A stretch of 64,000 nt of DNA from Bacillota bacterium (GTDB taxonomy: Bacteria; Bacillota; Clostridia; Oscillospirales; Oscillospiraceae). Made by a program: the position numbers and the translations under genes. This document shows positions 7,450 through 15,872 of the stretch, piece after piece; the first letter of the stretch is position 1; every line of letters begins with the position of its first letter. The DNA is taken from assembly GCA_023386265.1 (NCBI GenBank), contig JAEWKA010000002.1:490698-554697 (forward strand). Direction: 5' to 3'. The notes beneath the pieces were generated by a model. That model searched no databases. It was not told the DNA's origin and worked only from the letters and a program-made list of their open reading frames with translations.

Positions 7450-7484
7450 AAAAGTGGTATCCTATGCCAGAGGATACCACTTTT
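7450..7484. terminator. Perfect hairpin between the PadR pair and deoD
   Basis: AAAAGTGGTATCC (7450-7462) pairs perfectly with GGATACCACTTTT (7472-7484), plus one more T-A pair inside. The 3' arm ends in TTTT. The ribosome site of deoD begins only about 10 nt later, so it could be a terminator for the upstream pair or a leader structure for deoD. Confidence 0.7.
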
Positions 7485-7506
7485 CCGTTTATAGGAGGAC
7501 TATTAT

Positions 7507-8220
7507 ATGGCAACACCGCATAACAGTGCCGAAAAGGGCCAGATTGCAAAAACCGTTCTGATGCCCGGCGATCCGCTGAGAGCTAAATTTATCGCAGAGA
7601 ACTTTCTCGAAAACCCCGTACTCATTAACAATGTGCGCGGCGTGCAGGGCTACACCGGCACAAAACGCGGCGTACCCGTCACAGTCATGGCGAGCGGTAT
7701 GGGAATCCCTTCGATTGGAATTTACAGCTATGAGCTTTATAACTTTTATGATGTGGAGAACATCATCCGTGTCGGCAGTGCGGGCGCCCTTTCGGACGAC
7801 CTGAAGCTCCGTGACATCGTTGCGGGAATGTCCGCTTGCACTGATTCAAGTTTTGCCGATAAATTCGGAGTTCCCGGAACTCTTGCGCCGACGGCGAGCT
7901 TTGAGCTGCTACGGAATGCGGTCGAATGCGCCGAGGCAAAGAAGCTGAATATTAGAGTCGGCAGTGTATTTTCGAGCGACAATTTCTACGGTGATGAAAA
8001 CTCCTCAATGGACAAATGGAAGAAGATGGGCATAATGGCTGTGGAGATGGAAGCCGCAGGGCTTTATCTAACAGCCGCGAGAGCAGGTAAAAGAGCTCTG
8101 TGCCTCTGCACGATTTCCGACCACATCTACAGGCCGGAAGAGATGAGCGCGGAGGAAAGGCAGCTCGGCTTTGCAGAAATGATCGAGCTTGCGCTCGACG
8201 TCGCTGTGAAGATGGGCTAA
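7507..8220 (+). CDS. deoD: Purine nucleoside phosphorylase, DeoD type
   Basis: A 237-residue enzyme that splits purine (deoxy)ribonucleosides with phosphate to give base and (deoxy)ribose 1-phosphate in the cytoplasm. Hallmarks: TPHNSAEKG at the N-terminus, VLMPGDPLRAK, MGIPSIGIYSYEL, RVGSAGAL, SDNFYGDEN and the substrate-binding VEMEAAGLY. The catalytic region near the C-terminus, LCTISDHIYRPE, has the expected SD pair. Length is standard for the hexameric class. The ATG follows AGGAGGAC. The gene 3.5 kb downstream, rpiB, acts on related pentose phosphates. Confidence 0.96.
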   Translation: MATPHNSAEKGQIAKTVLMPGDPLRAKFIAENFLENPVLINNVRGVQGYTGTKRGVPVTVMASGMGIPSIGIYSYELYNFYDVENIIRVGSAGALSDDLKLRDIVAGMSACTDSSFADKFGVPGTLAPTASFELLRNAVECAEAKKLNIRVGSVFSSDNFYGDENSSMDKWKKMGIMAVEMEAAGLYLTAARAGKRALCLCTISDHIYRPEEMSAEERQLGFAEMIELALDVAVKMG

Positions 8221-8293
8221 TCTGAGAGGGTTTCCCTTTCAGCGACACATTCTCCGTTACCATTGATTTTGTTCGGAAACAGGTGACAGCAAC

Positions 8294-10168
8294 ATGCAAA
8301 TTCTTCCCGTCGTTTTTTTAATACTGGCGCTTTCGCTGGTGTTCTTTTTCTACGCTTGCTATTTGCGTCTTTTTAAACATGAAGACCCCGTCGCGGATGT
8401 CTATGAGAGGGAAACCGCCTCTCTGAGTTATCCGAGACGGCGTTTTCCGATGACGTCAAAGGATGCTCTGCCGCTTATTATCATAACGGTTATTTACGCG
8501 GCGGTGGCTTTTTACGGTCTAGGCGACAGGCAGGATCCCGAGAACTTCTGCCACTTCTCCGAAAAGGGCCGATATGTCATAGTCGAGCTGCCGGAGGAGA
8601 CGCCGGTTTCACGGGTAATGTACTATTCAGGACTTTACACAGGTAACTATTTTCTCCAGTATTCGCTGGACGGAGAAAACTACACCGACGAATCAACGAT
8701 GGAGCAGAAATACTCCGACATTTTCAAGTGGAATGAAGCAAAGCTGAATACCGCCAACAAGCCGGCAAAGTATATTCGTGTTATTGTTGATGAAACGCTG
8801 GAAATGGGCGAAATTGCTCTCTATGGTGCGGATGGTAACCGCATTTCGCCGGATGTTTTGAAATTTGACGCGGGCTGCGCACCGCTTTTTGACGAGCAGG
8901 AAACAGTCCCCGATGTTATGACCTATATGAACAGCGCGTATTTCGACGAGATCTATCACGCGCGTACGGCTTATGAAAATATCCTTGGCATCAAGCCATA
9001 TGAGAACACCCACCCGCCGCTCGGCAAAATCATAATAGGGCTGGGTATCAGAGCCTTCGGATTAAATCCCTTCGGCTGGCGCTTCATGGGAACCCTGTTC
9101 GGCGTGCTGATGCTGCCATTCTTCTATATATTTATTAAAAACCTTTTCGGCTCTACGGCAATATCAACCTGCGGGACGCTCCTTTTCGCGTTCGACTTCA
9201 TGCACTTCGTGCAGACGCGTATCGCGACAATTGATACCTACGGCGTGTTCTTCATCATCCTGATGTATTATTTTATGTACCGCTACATTACTGCGCCGCG
9301 AGACGACCCGTATATGAAAAAGCGGCAGGAAGTCATTCCTCTCTTTTTGTCAGGGCTATTTTTCGGAATCGGTGCCGCTTCGAAGTGGACTGCCATCTAT
9401 GCTGGAGCGGGACTTGCGGTGATATGGCTTTTGTTCCGTATCGCAAGGGGCAGGGAGCTAATCATGACAGGGCATAGGGAGGAGCACCGCAGGGAGCTTA
9501 TATCAAATATCCTCCAGTGCGTCGTTTTCTTTGTTATTATTCCCGCCGTTATCTACTATGCCAGCTATTACCCCTATGGCAAAGCCGAGGGCTTGTCCTG
9601 CTTCGGAATGTATTTCAATAAGGACTATGCAAAAATAGTGCTCGACAATCAATCGTCCATGCTGAGATACCATGAGGGCGTCCACGCGACCCACCCATAT
9701 TCCGCGCGCTGGTATCTGTGGATAGTCGACGGAAGACCTATCCTGTATTTCCTCGGTTCATACGCGAACAACATGAAGTCGGCGTTCGCGGCTTTTATGA
9801 ACCCGCTGGTCTGCTGGGGCGGTCTGCTTGCGATTTTTGCAATGGGCTGGAAAACCATTAAATACAGAGACGGGAAAGCGATGTTTATCCTTCTGGGATA
9901 TTTAGCACAGCTAGTCCCATGGATGTTCATAACTCGCATTACCTTTGAATATCACTATTTCCCCTGCCTAATCTTCCTCGTTTTCGCGATTTGTCATGTG
10001 TTCAACTCATTCAGGCTGAGGGACGTCAATTGGAGACCGAAGGTATACGGCGCAACCGCTCTGTGTATGCTGCTGTTCATTGTGTTTTACCCCGTATTGA
10101 CCGGTGTAACCGTACCAAGGGCCTATTCGGATTTACTGGCGTGGATACCGGGCGCGTGGCCCTTCTGA
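8294..10168 (+). CDS. PMT-type (GT39) phospholipid-linked mannosyl/glycosyltransferase
   Basis: A 624-residue multi-span membrane protein. After an N-terminal membrane segment and a second one near residue 60, an outside domain (about residues 80-190) resembles a discoidin/F5-8C-type sugar-binding fold (FLQYSLDGENYT, KYIRVIVDETLEMGEIALYG). The catalytic part then begins with the PMT signature FDEIYHARTAYENI and ENTHPPLGK, followed by some ten membrane helices. PMT enzymes transfer a sugar from a polyprenyl-phosphate carrier to protein Ser/Thr or to surface glycans on the outer face. Sugar and acceptor are not deducible. The start is ATG at 8294 with AGGTGA upstream. Confidence 0.88.
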   Translation: MQILPVVFLILALSLVFFFYACYLRLFKHEDPVADVYERETASLSYPRRRFPMTSKDALPLIIITVIYAAVAFYGLGDRQDPENFCHFSEKGRYVIVELPEETPVSRVMYYSGLYTGNYFLQYSLDGENYTDESTMEQKYSDIFKWNEAKLNTANKPAKYIRVIVDETLEMGEIALYGADGNRISPDVLKFDAGCAPLFDEQETVPDVMTYMNSAYFDEIYHARTAYENILGIKPYENTHPPLGKIIIGLGIRAFGLNPFGWRFMGTLFGVLMLPFFYIFIKNLFGSTAISTCGTLLFAFDFMHFVQTRIATIDTYGVFFIILMYYFMYRYITAPRDDPYMKKRQEVIPLFLSGLFFGIGAASKWTAIYAGAGLAVIWLLFRIARGRELIMTGHREEHRRELISNILQCVVFFVIIPAVIYYASYYPYGKAEGLSCFGMYFNKDYAKIVLDNQSSMLRYHEGVHATHPYSARWYLWIVDGRPILYFLGSYANNMKSAFAAFMNPLVCWGGLLAIFAMGWKTIKYRDGKAMFILLGYLAQLVPWMFITRITFEYHYFPCLIFLVFAICHVFNSFRLRDVNWRPKVYGATALCMLLFIVFYPVLTGVTVPRAYSDLLAWIPGAWPF

Positions 10169-10213
10169 TAATATTCGAGAGATAAGCTCTGCAGATAAAA
10201 AAGAGGATAAAAA

Positions 10214-11035
10214 ATGCAACTCGTAGATTACCATATTCATAGTACCTGCTCCGGTGATGGGCATAATACCATGCTTGAGATGGCGCTTGCTTCCCGCAAA
10301 AAAGGTGTTTCGCAGCTTTGCTTCACCGACCACTGCGACCTTGATGAATTCATGACAGGTACGCCCGACCCTGACTGCTTTTGCAAACGAGAAGCAATGC
10401 TCCAAATGTACAGGCAGACCGTTGCGGCCGTTCCTAGCGATATAAAAATTCTGCTGGGGCTTGAGCTGGGAGAGGGAAACCATGACCCAGAACAGGCAAA
10501 GTCAATCGCTGCATCGGAGGAGCTGGATTTTATCCTCGGCTCGATCCACAACCTTAAGGGTAAGCCCGATTTTTACGGTTCCGAGTATCGCGGCGACGAC
10601 TATAGCCAAAGTATTATCGACAATTATATGGACGAGCTTATCGAGCTGTCGCTTGTCGACTGCTTCGACGTGATGGCCCATATCGGTTACCCATCCCGCT
10701 ACATTAAAAAGGGCGGGGCAAAAGTGGAGATAAGCACAAGAACCTACGGCGAAAAACTCACGGTTTTGCTGAAAAACCTAATCGAACGGGGAAAAGGCAT
10801 AGAGATAAACTGCTCAGGCTTTAGGACTCCGCCCGGAGGAGGTTCGCTGCCGTCTTTTGATGTGCTGCGGTTATATAAGGAGCTTGGAGGCGAGATTATA
10901 ACTGTCGGAAGCGACGCGCACAAAGTCGATAATGCCGGAGTCGGTCTTGCTGAAGGCTTTGACATTTTGCGTGATTTGGGGTATAAATATGTCACGGTCT
11001 TCGAAAAGAGAAAACCGAGCTTTTTAAAAATATAA
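10214..11035 (+). CDS. PHP-domain phosphatase, histidinol-phosphatase (HisJ/HisK) family
   Basis: A 273-residue metal-dependent phosphoesterase. The PHP metal ligands are visible in order: DYHIHSTCSGDG, FTDHCD, GLELGEGNH, GSIHN, HIGYPSR and GSDAH. The family includes histidinol-phosphate phosphatase, but no his genes are nearby, so the substrate is open. ATG at 10214 behind GAGGA. It lies between the PMT gene and rpiB on the same strand with a 45-nt gap upstream; a 7-bp inverted repeat (CCGGATA/TATCCGG, 11038-11071) follows it. Confidence 0.87.
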   Translation: MQLVDYHIHSTCSGDGHNTMLEMALASRKKGVSQLCFTDHCDLDEFMTGTPDPDCFCKREAMLQMYRQTVAAVPSDIKILLGLELGEGNHDPEQAKSIAASEELDFILGSIHNLKGKPDFYGSEYRGDDYSQSIIDNYMDELIELSLVDCFDVMAHIGYPSRYIKKGGAKVEISTRTYGEKLTVLLKNLIERGKGIEINCSGFRTPPGGGSLPSFDVLRLYKELGGEIITVGSDAHKVDNAGVGLAEGFDILRDLGYKYVTVFEKRKPSFLKI

Positions 11036-11110
11036 AACCGGATAATATAGAGCCTATTACATCGTATCCGGATAGCGGCGTTACGAAAACGAAAGGAACG
11101 GGCATAAACG

Positions 11111-11551
11111 ATGATAGCACTGGGAAGCGACCACGGCGGCTTTGAGCTAAAAAATGAAATAATGAAGTACCTTGACGAAAAGGGTATCGCCTACAAGGAC
11201 TTCGGCACATATTCCAAGGACAGCTGCGATTATCCCGTATATGCGGAACTCGTCGGCAAGGCTGTCGTCTCCGGCGAATTTGAGAGCGGTATCCTCATCT
11301 GCGGGACAGGCATTGGCGTTTCGATTTCCGCGAACAAGATCAAGGGCGTCCGCGCAGCGCTCTGTCACGACTGCTATTCCGCGGAATATACGCGCAGGCA
11401 TAACAACGCGAACATCCTTGCGCTCGGCGGACGCGTTATCGGCGTCGGTCATGCGCTCAAGATTGTGGATATTTTCCTGAATACGGAATTCGAAGGCGGG
11501 AGACACGCAAGACGAGTCGACCTTATCTCAAAGATGGAAGAAAACAACTGA
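11111..11551 (+). CDS. rpiB: Ribose-5-phosphate isomerase B
   Basis: A 146-residue RpiB/LacAB-family isomerase converting ribose 5-phosphate and ribulose 5-phosphate. It opens with ALGSDHGGFELK, has the active-site loop GILICGTGIGVSISANKIKG and the conserved CHDCYSAEYTRRHNNANILALGGRVIG. The catalytic Cys/Asp/His pattern is intact. ATG at 11111, with GGAACG upstream. It is followed after 15 nt by a small membrane protein, probably in the same transcript. Confidence 0.95.
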   Translation: MIALGSDHGGFELKNEIMKYLDEKGIAYKDFGTYSKDSCDYPVYAELVGKAVVSGEFESGILICGTGIGVSISANKIKGVRAALCHDCYSAEYTRRHNNANILALGGRVIGVGHALKIVDIFLNTEFEGGRHARRVDLISKMEENN

Positions 11552-11566
11552 TTTTCGGAGGCCAAA

Positions 11567-11887
11567 ATGGCGATTAGAGCAAAGGATATCTATCAGGGCA
11601 GAAAAAAATCGCGCTCGCGTGTGGGCGTGATCATAGCTATTGTTCTGGTCGTTCTGATAGCTGCCATTTTGATTTTCTATGGACTGAGGGATTACGCGGT
11701 GTATGATGAAAGCGGCAACGCGACGATTGTCCTGCCGTTCTTTCATAAGGCGGAAACCGAGAGTCCGGTTCCTAGTGCCGATGAGAGCCCGACAGCAAGT
11801 CCGTCAGAGAGTCCCACGGGAAGCGCAACGCCGAGTACATCAGAGAGTCCGGAAGTGAGTCCGACACCGAGTGAGACCGTGGGCTAG
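11567..11887 (+). CDS. Small single-span membrane protein with Ser/Pro/Glu/Thr-rich tail
   Basis: A 106-residue protein I do not recognise. A basic N-terminus (RAKDIYQGRKKSRSR) is followed by one strong membrane helix (about residues 23-43, VGVIIAIVLVVLIAAILIFYG) and then a short extracytoplasmic part. From about residue 65 the tail is built of near-repeats of SPxxSPSESPT type, rich in Ser, Pro, Glu and Thr, as seen in cell-wall spacers or glycosylated regions. The charge pattern predicts the tail outside. Start at ATG 11567 behind GGAGG. The tail could be a target of the PMT-type transferase encoded 1.4 kb upstream, but that is conjecture. Confidence 0.7.
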   Translation: MAIRAKDIYQGRKKSRSRVGVIIAIVLVVLIAAILIFYGLRDYAVYDESGNATIVLPFFHKAETESPVPSADESPTASPSESPTGSATPSTSESPEVSPTPSETVG

Positions 11888-11905
11888 CGCTGATTTAGTT
11901 CATTT

Positions 11906-11922
11906 TGTTACTTAATGTAACA
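11906..11922. promoter_or_regulatory. Palindrome upstream of the rpmE promoter
   Basis: TGTTAC-TTAAT-GTAACA is a perfect 6-bp inverted repeat 17 nt before the rpmE -35 box and 18 nt after the preceding stop codon. It could be an operator or a weak 3' hairpin of the upstream gene; no bound protein can be named. Confidence 0.4.
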
Positions 11923-11938
11923 TAAATCAAAAAAGTGC

Positions 11939-11967
11939 TTGCAAATATTAAATACCTATGCTAAAAT
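11939..11967 (+). promoter_or_regulatory. Sigma-A promoter of rpmE
   Basis: TTGCAA (11939-11944), 17-nt spacer, TAAAAT (11962-11967) with extended -10 TGC. The -10 element is identical to that of the rpmG promoter. Confidence 0.75.
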
Positions 11968-12031
11968 AAATCTTGCGCGTTAATTATGCGTTTTAGGTTT
12001 AATTGCTGAACTCATGAAAGAGGTGAACATA

Positions 12032-12229
12032 ATGAAGGAAGGTATCCATCCCAACTACCAGCAGACCACAATCAGGTGTGCTTGCGGCGAAGTTATTGAA
12101 ACGGGTTCTACGAAGAAAGACATAACGGTTGAAATTTGCTCCAAATGTCACCCTTTCTATACAGGCAAGCAGAAACTGGTTGACACCAGCGGACGTGTTG
12201 AGAAGTTCAACAGAAAGTTCGGTCTGTAA
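12032..12229 (+). CDS. rpmE: 50S ribosomal protein L31
   Basis: A 65-residue protein of the large subunit at the intersubunit bridge. It begins [20 protein letters not shown] and has CAC near residue 16 and [13 protein letters not shown] near residue 37, so the zinc-binding Cys set is present (the C+ form). I chose the ATG at 12032 because AGAGGTGA lies just upstream; a start 18 nt earlier lacks a site. It is a single-gene transcript bounded by its own promoter and terminators. Confidence 0.95.
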   Translation: MKEGIHPNYQQTTIRCACGEVIETGSTKKDITVEICSKCHPFYTGKQKLVDTSGRVEKFNRKFGL

Positions 12230-12254
12230 GTCGGTAATATTATTCGTCAGTAAT

Positions 12255-12282
12255 ATGACCCGTGCCGTTTGGCACGGGTCAT
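12255..12282. terminator. Terminator hairpin after rpmE
   Basis: ATGACCCGTGCC (12255-12266) and GGCACGGGTCAT (12271-12282) form a perfect 12-bp stem with a GTTT loop. The T-tail is short, but a second stem ACCACC/GGTGGT with GTTTTTG follows at 12298-12337 and may complete termination between these convergent genes. Confidence 0.75.
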
Positions 12283-12341
12283 TTGCGTATTTAAAATACC
12301 ACCGGTCGTTATATTAGCGGCAGGTGGTGTTTTTGTTTACG

Positions 12342-15300
12342 TTATGATAGAGGTTTTATCTCCGATACAAGTCCCGCGCGCAGGAAGCATAGCAGGCAGG
12401 AAGAAACGGGCTTTCCCAGAATACGCGACATGGCATAGGCATAGGCAAGAAGCTGTTTTCTGTAGTGCTCTGTGAGGTCAGAAAGCGTCTCCTTAGTTAC
12501 ATAGTCTGTTTTGTAGTCGATTATCGTAAGGACTCCCGCCTCTTCGATACAGCAGTCAACGACGCCCTGAAGAAGGACGCTTTCGTTCCCGCCCTTCGGA
12601 AAGAACACACCTGCAGGACAAAGGAGCGAGAAGCGTTTTTCACGGTGTACCTTGTCCGCCGCTTTGATGCGAGCTCCCGTGGCGGATGCGAAAAAGCCGA
12701 GTATAGAGACGCGATCAACAGCTTTCGCCTGCCGTTCGGTAAGCTGGCCGAGGGCTTTTATCCTAGAGACCTCTCCTTCGATACCGGAGAGCGTTTTGGT
12801 TTTAGTAAAGTCTATGAATTGCATAACGATGTGCGTCGCAGTACCGCGTTCAGAGCCAGTAAGCGGGCGTTCATCGCCTGCGAAATCCGGCAGACTGAAA
12901 TAGTGTGTAAGCTCCTTCGCGACCTTTTCGCCCTCGTCATCCCCATCATCCTGCGGCAGCGAGGTCGCCGTGAGTTTAGATGGTAGAGCGACTGCACTCT
13001 CAAAGGGATAGCGCCAGTCGAAGACTCTACGAAGCGCCTGCAGCGCTGCTGCATCAGGGGCTTTTGTTTCTTGAATCGAAAAATCGTTCACATCCGAAAT
13101 CGGCTCTTCGGCTGAGTCAGGATTCTCTGTCCTGATTGCGATTAAACCGCCATTTTCGATGAGAGCCGCTGAAAGCAGCCAGTGCGCCATTGACGGCAGG
13201 GCTTTAAGTATTTCGGGGTTAATTGGTGACGAAAGATTTTCACTGAGCTTTATTAGCAGGGCTTCGGGATCCTTCGACGCACAGGAGATGTAAAGCCGCT
13301 CCTTCGCTCTCGTCATCGCAACGTAGAGAACGCGCACCTCTTCCGAAAGCATCTCGGAATTGAGCCGTGACGCGATCGCACGACGTGCCAGAGTCGGATA
13401 TTCGATGCCGCGCTCCGTGTCGGTTCTTTTACAGCCGAGACCAAGCTCGGGATGGATGAGAACAGGTGAGCGGAGATCCATTTTGTTGAACTGGCGCGAA
13501 ACGTTCGCAAGGAACACAACAGGAAATTCAAGTCCCTTCGACTTGTGGATGCTCATTATTGCAACGGCGTTTCCCGCACCGTTTGTGCTGACGACGGGTT
13601 CCTCGCCGCGCTCTTCCATGCGCTTTAATTGCTTTAAGAAGCCGAAAAGCCCACGGTAGCCGTTTTCTTCGAACTTGGCGGCGTATTCCAGAAGCAGCAT
13701 GAGGGTTCCGCTGCCGGAAGAGCCGGTACTCGCCGAGAAAACCGCAGGGAGCTCAAGACGACTGTATATCAGACAAAGCAGCTCATATACGCCGATATCT
13801 TCCGATATTGCGCGAAGCTCCGAAAGCGTTTCGAGAAACGATGCGCACTTATCGCTTGCTTCGGCGGCTTTGGTCAGAGCCGCAAAGAAGTCGCTGTTTC
13901 TATCCGTCGCGCGCACCTGTGAAAGCTCGTCGGCGGTAAAGCCAAAGACAGGCGAAGATAGAATTGATGCAAGGGGAATGTCCCTGTGTGGGTTATCTAT
14001 AATAGATAATAATGATCTTACAATCTGAATTTCCGGCGAGGTGAAGAAGTCGCCGCCCTGTTCGGCAAAAACAGGCACTTTTTCTTCCGACAACGCACGG
14101 CGGAAAGCCTCGCCTGCGACATTCGGGGAGCGTAGCAGAATTGCGATATCACCGTATCTCACGGGGCGCTCCGCACCGTTATCCAAAACTGTTTCGGAGC
14201 TTTCGACAAGCTGTCTGATTTGACGCGCGACCATTTTCGCCTCTAGGTAGGTCTTGTCGGGGCGCTCCTCGCCGTCTTCCGCTTGGGGAACTGCAAGGAC
14301 CGCAATCTCCGTTTTTCCGCGAGGCGCAGGGGAACCATCGGGTGGCATAAGTGCTGCGTCCTCGTCATACCTTATCTCGCCAAGAGACTCGGACGTTGTG
14401 TTCGAAAAGACGTGGTTGCAGGCGCTGAGAATGTTGCGGTCAGAGCGGAAATTGCTTTGCAGGAGTATCTTTTGCGGTTCACTCTCCGCTATAGATATAA
14501 ACTCTTTGAATTCATGGTATTTCTTAATAAAAATCGAGGGATCGGCTAGGCGAAAACGGTAAATTGACTGCTTTACATCTCCGACCATGAAAATGTTATT
14601 TTCTCCTTGCGAGACACAGCGAAAAATCAAATCCTGAACGGCGTTAACGTCCTGATACTCGTCCACCATAATTTCCGTGTAGCGGCGTGAGATATCTTTC
14701 GCCGTTTTTGTAGCTTCATTCGTATCGGGATCACAAAGGAGCTTCACCGCGAAGTGTTCAAGGTCGGAAAAGTCCAGCAGATTGAGCCGCCTCTTTTCGG
14801 CGGAGAAAAGTCTGTCGGTTTCGAGCGTGAGCCTGAGTAGCGCACGCATCGCGGGTGCCGAAATTGCAAGATCATTCAGCAGTTTTTCCGAGGGCGAGTC
14901 AAAAAGGGCACACAGGCTTTTGCATGCGTCCTTACAGCCCTCTCGCGCTGAAACGAGCGAAGCTTTCCGCTCCTCAAAATCGTAGTTTTTGAGCGGCTTC
15001 AAACGCAGAAAGGGTATAGGCAAAGCATTTGCCGCCCTGTCCCAGCCCAAGTTGAGTGCGTGAATAAATACTCGCAGAGCGTCCATGGTTTCGCCAAGAC
15101 TCTCGCCGTAAGCGGAAATAATCGGCGCGTTTTCGGTTTCATTTGCACATAAGGAAGCCCAGACGCGCTCCAGACGCTCTGCCCAATAGAGTGCCGTTCG
15201 CCTTGCGTTTTCCGTGAGTTCCCTGCCCCAAACAGTGTCGTTTGCGTCACGAAGTCCTGAAACATCGAGCGAAGCGAGCTGCAAAGCCGCCCATTTTTCG

Positions 15301-15872
15301 GGATAGGGGTGACTCTGCATCTTCCCGTGAAGCTCGAGCACCGCAGAGGAAAGGCGAGAGTCATCACGCCCAACGCCGACGCTTTCAACTAAGGCCGCAA
15401 AGTCCCCGTCCTCAACGATGCGCTCATAGGCTAAGTCCAGTGCCTTCTCGAGTGCCTTCTCTTTGAGCTCCGAGCACTTGTCCTCATCGCCGACGCGGAA
15501 ATCGGGCGTCAGGCTGAGCTTGTGGCAGTATTCGCGGAGAATTTGAGTACAGAAGCTGTGGATGGTTCCAATCTGCGCCCGGTAGCAGAGAGTGACCTGA
15601 CGGCGCAGACGGCGGTTTTCGGGTTCCTCCGCCGACCGCCTTGATAATTCGTCGAGTATTCTTGAGCGGAGCTCGGCGGCGGCGGCGCGGGTATAGGTGA
15701 TGATGAGAAAGCTCGATATATCCTTGGGGTCTGCTTTATCCGTGACATACGCCATGAGACGCTCGGTGAGAACCCTTGTCTTACCGCTACCTGCCGCAGC
15801 GGAGACGAGAACGGAGGACGAGCGGGAGTAGACCGCGTTTTTTTGATCCTGTGTCAATTCAAACCTGCTCAT
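12342..15872 (-). CDS. addA: ATP-dependent helicase/nuclease subunit A
   Basis: A 1176-residue AddA, the UvrD-type 3'-5' helicase and nuclease subunit of AddAB, which resects double-strand breaks for RecA. The Walker A loop SAAAGSGKTRVL lies near residues 24-35, with Walker B VDEYQDVN and helicase motifs such as HKSKGLEFPVVF and RVLYVAMTRAKERL. The C-terminal PD-(D/E)XK nuclease keeps GVVDCC and IIDYKTD. Length is usual. The ATG at 15872 overlaps the addB stop by 4 nt (ATGA), so addB and addA are coupled. It converges on rpmE. Confidence 0.97.
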   Translation of the reverse strand: MSRFELTQDQKNAVYSRSSSVLVSAAAGSGKTRVLTERLMAYVTDKADPKDISSFLIITYTRAAAAELRSRILDELSRRSAEEPENRRLRRQVTLCYRAQIGTIHSFCTQILREYCHKLSLTPDFRVGDEDKCSELKEKALEKALDLAYERIVEDGDFAALVESVGVGRDDSRLSSAVLELHGKMQSHPYPEKWAALQLASLDVSGLRDANDTVWGRELTENARRTALYWAERLERVWASLCANETENAPIISAYGESLGETMDALRVFIHALNLGWDRAANALPIPFLRLKPLKNYDFEERKASLVSAREGCKDACKSLCALFDSPSEKLLNDLAISAPAMRALLRLTLETDRLFSAEKRRLNLLDFSDLEHFAVKLLCDPDTNEATKTAKDISRRYTEIMVDEYQDVNAVQDLIFRCVSQGENNIFMVGDVKQSIYRFRLADPSIFIKKYHEFKEFISIAESEPQKILLQSNFRSDRNILSACNHVFSNTTSESLGEIRYDEDAALMPPDGSPAPRGKTEIAVLAVPQAEDGEERPDKTYLEAKMVARQIRQLVESSETVLDNGAERPVRYGDIAILLRSPNVAGEAFRRALSEEKVPVFAEQGGDFFTSPEIQIVRSLLSIIDNPHRDIPLASILSSPVFGFTADELSQVRATDRNSDFFAALTKAAEASDKCASFLETLSELRAISEDIGVYELLCLIYSRLELPAVFSASTGSSGSGTLMLLLEYAAKFEENGYRGLFGFLKQLKRMEERGEEPVVSTNGAGNAVAIMSIHKSKGLEFPVVFLANVSRQFNKMDLRSPVLIHPELGLGCKRTDTERGIEYPTLARRAIASRLNSEMLSEEVRVLYVAMTRAKERLYISCASKDPEALLIKLSENLSSPINPEILKALPSMAHWLLSAALIENGGLIAIRTENPDSAEEPISDVNDFSIQETKAPDAAALQALRRVFDWRYPFESAVALPSKLTATSLPQDDGDDEGEKVAKELTHYFSLPDFAGDERPLTGSERGTATHIVMQFIDFTKTKTLSGIEGEVSRIKALGQLTERQAKAVDRVSILGFFASATGARIKAADKVHREKRFSLLCPAGVFFPKGGNESVLLQGVVDCCIEEAGVLTIIDYKTDYVTKETLSDLTEHYRKQLLAYAYAMSRILGKPVSSCLLCFLRAGLVSEIKPLS

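Noticed and set aside
11760..11885. CRISPR-like short repeats
   Set aside because: The repeated units are in-frame Ser/Pro/Glu codons without spacers of constant length; no cas genes occur.
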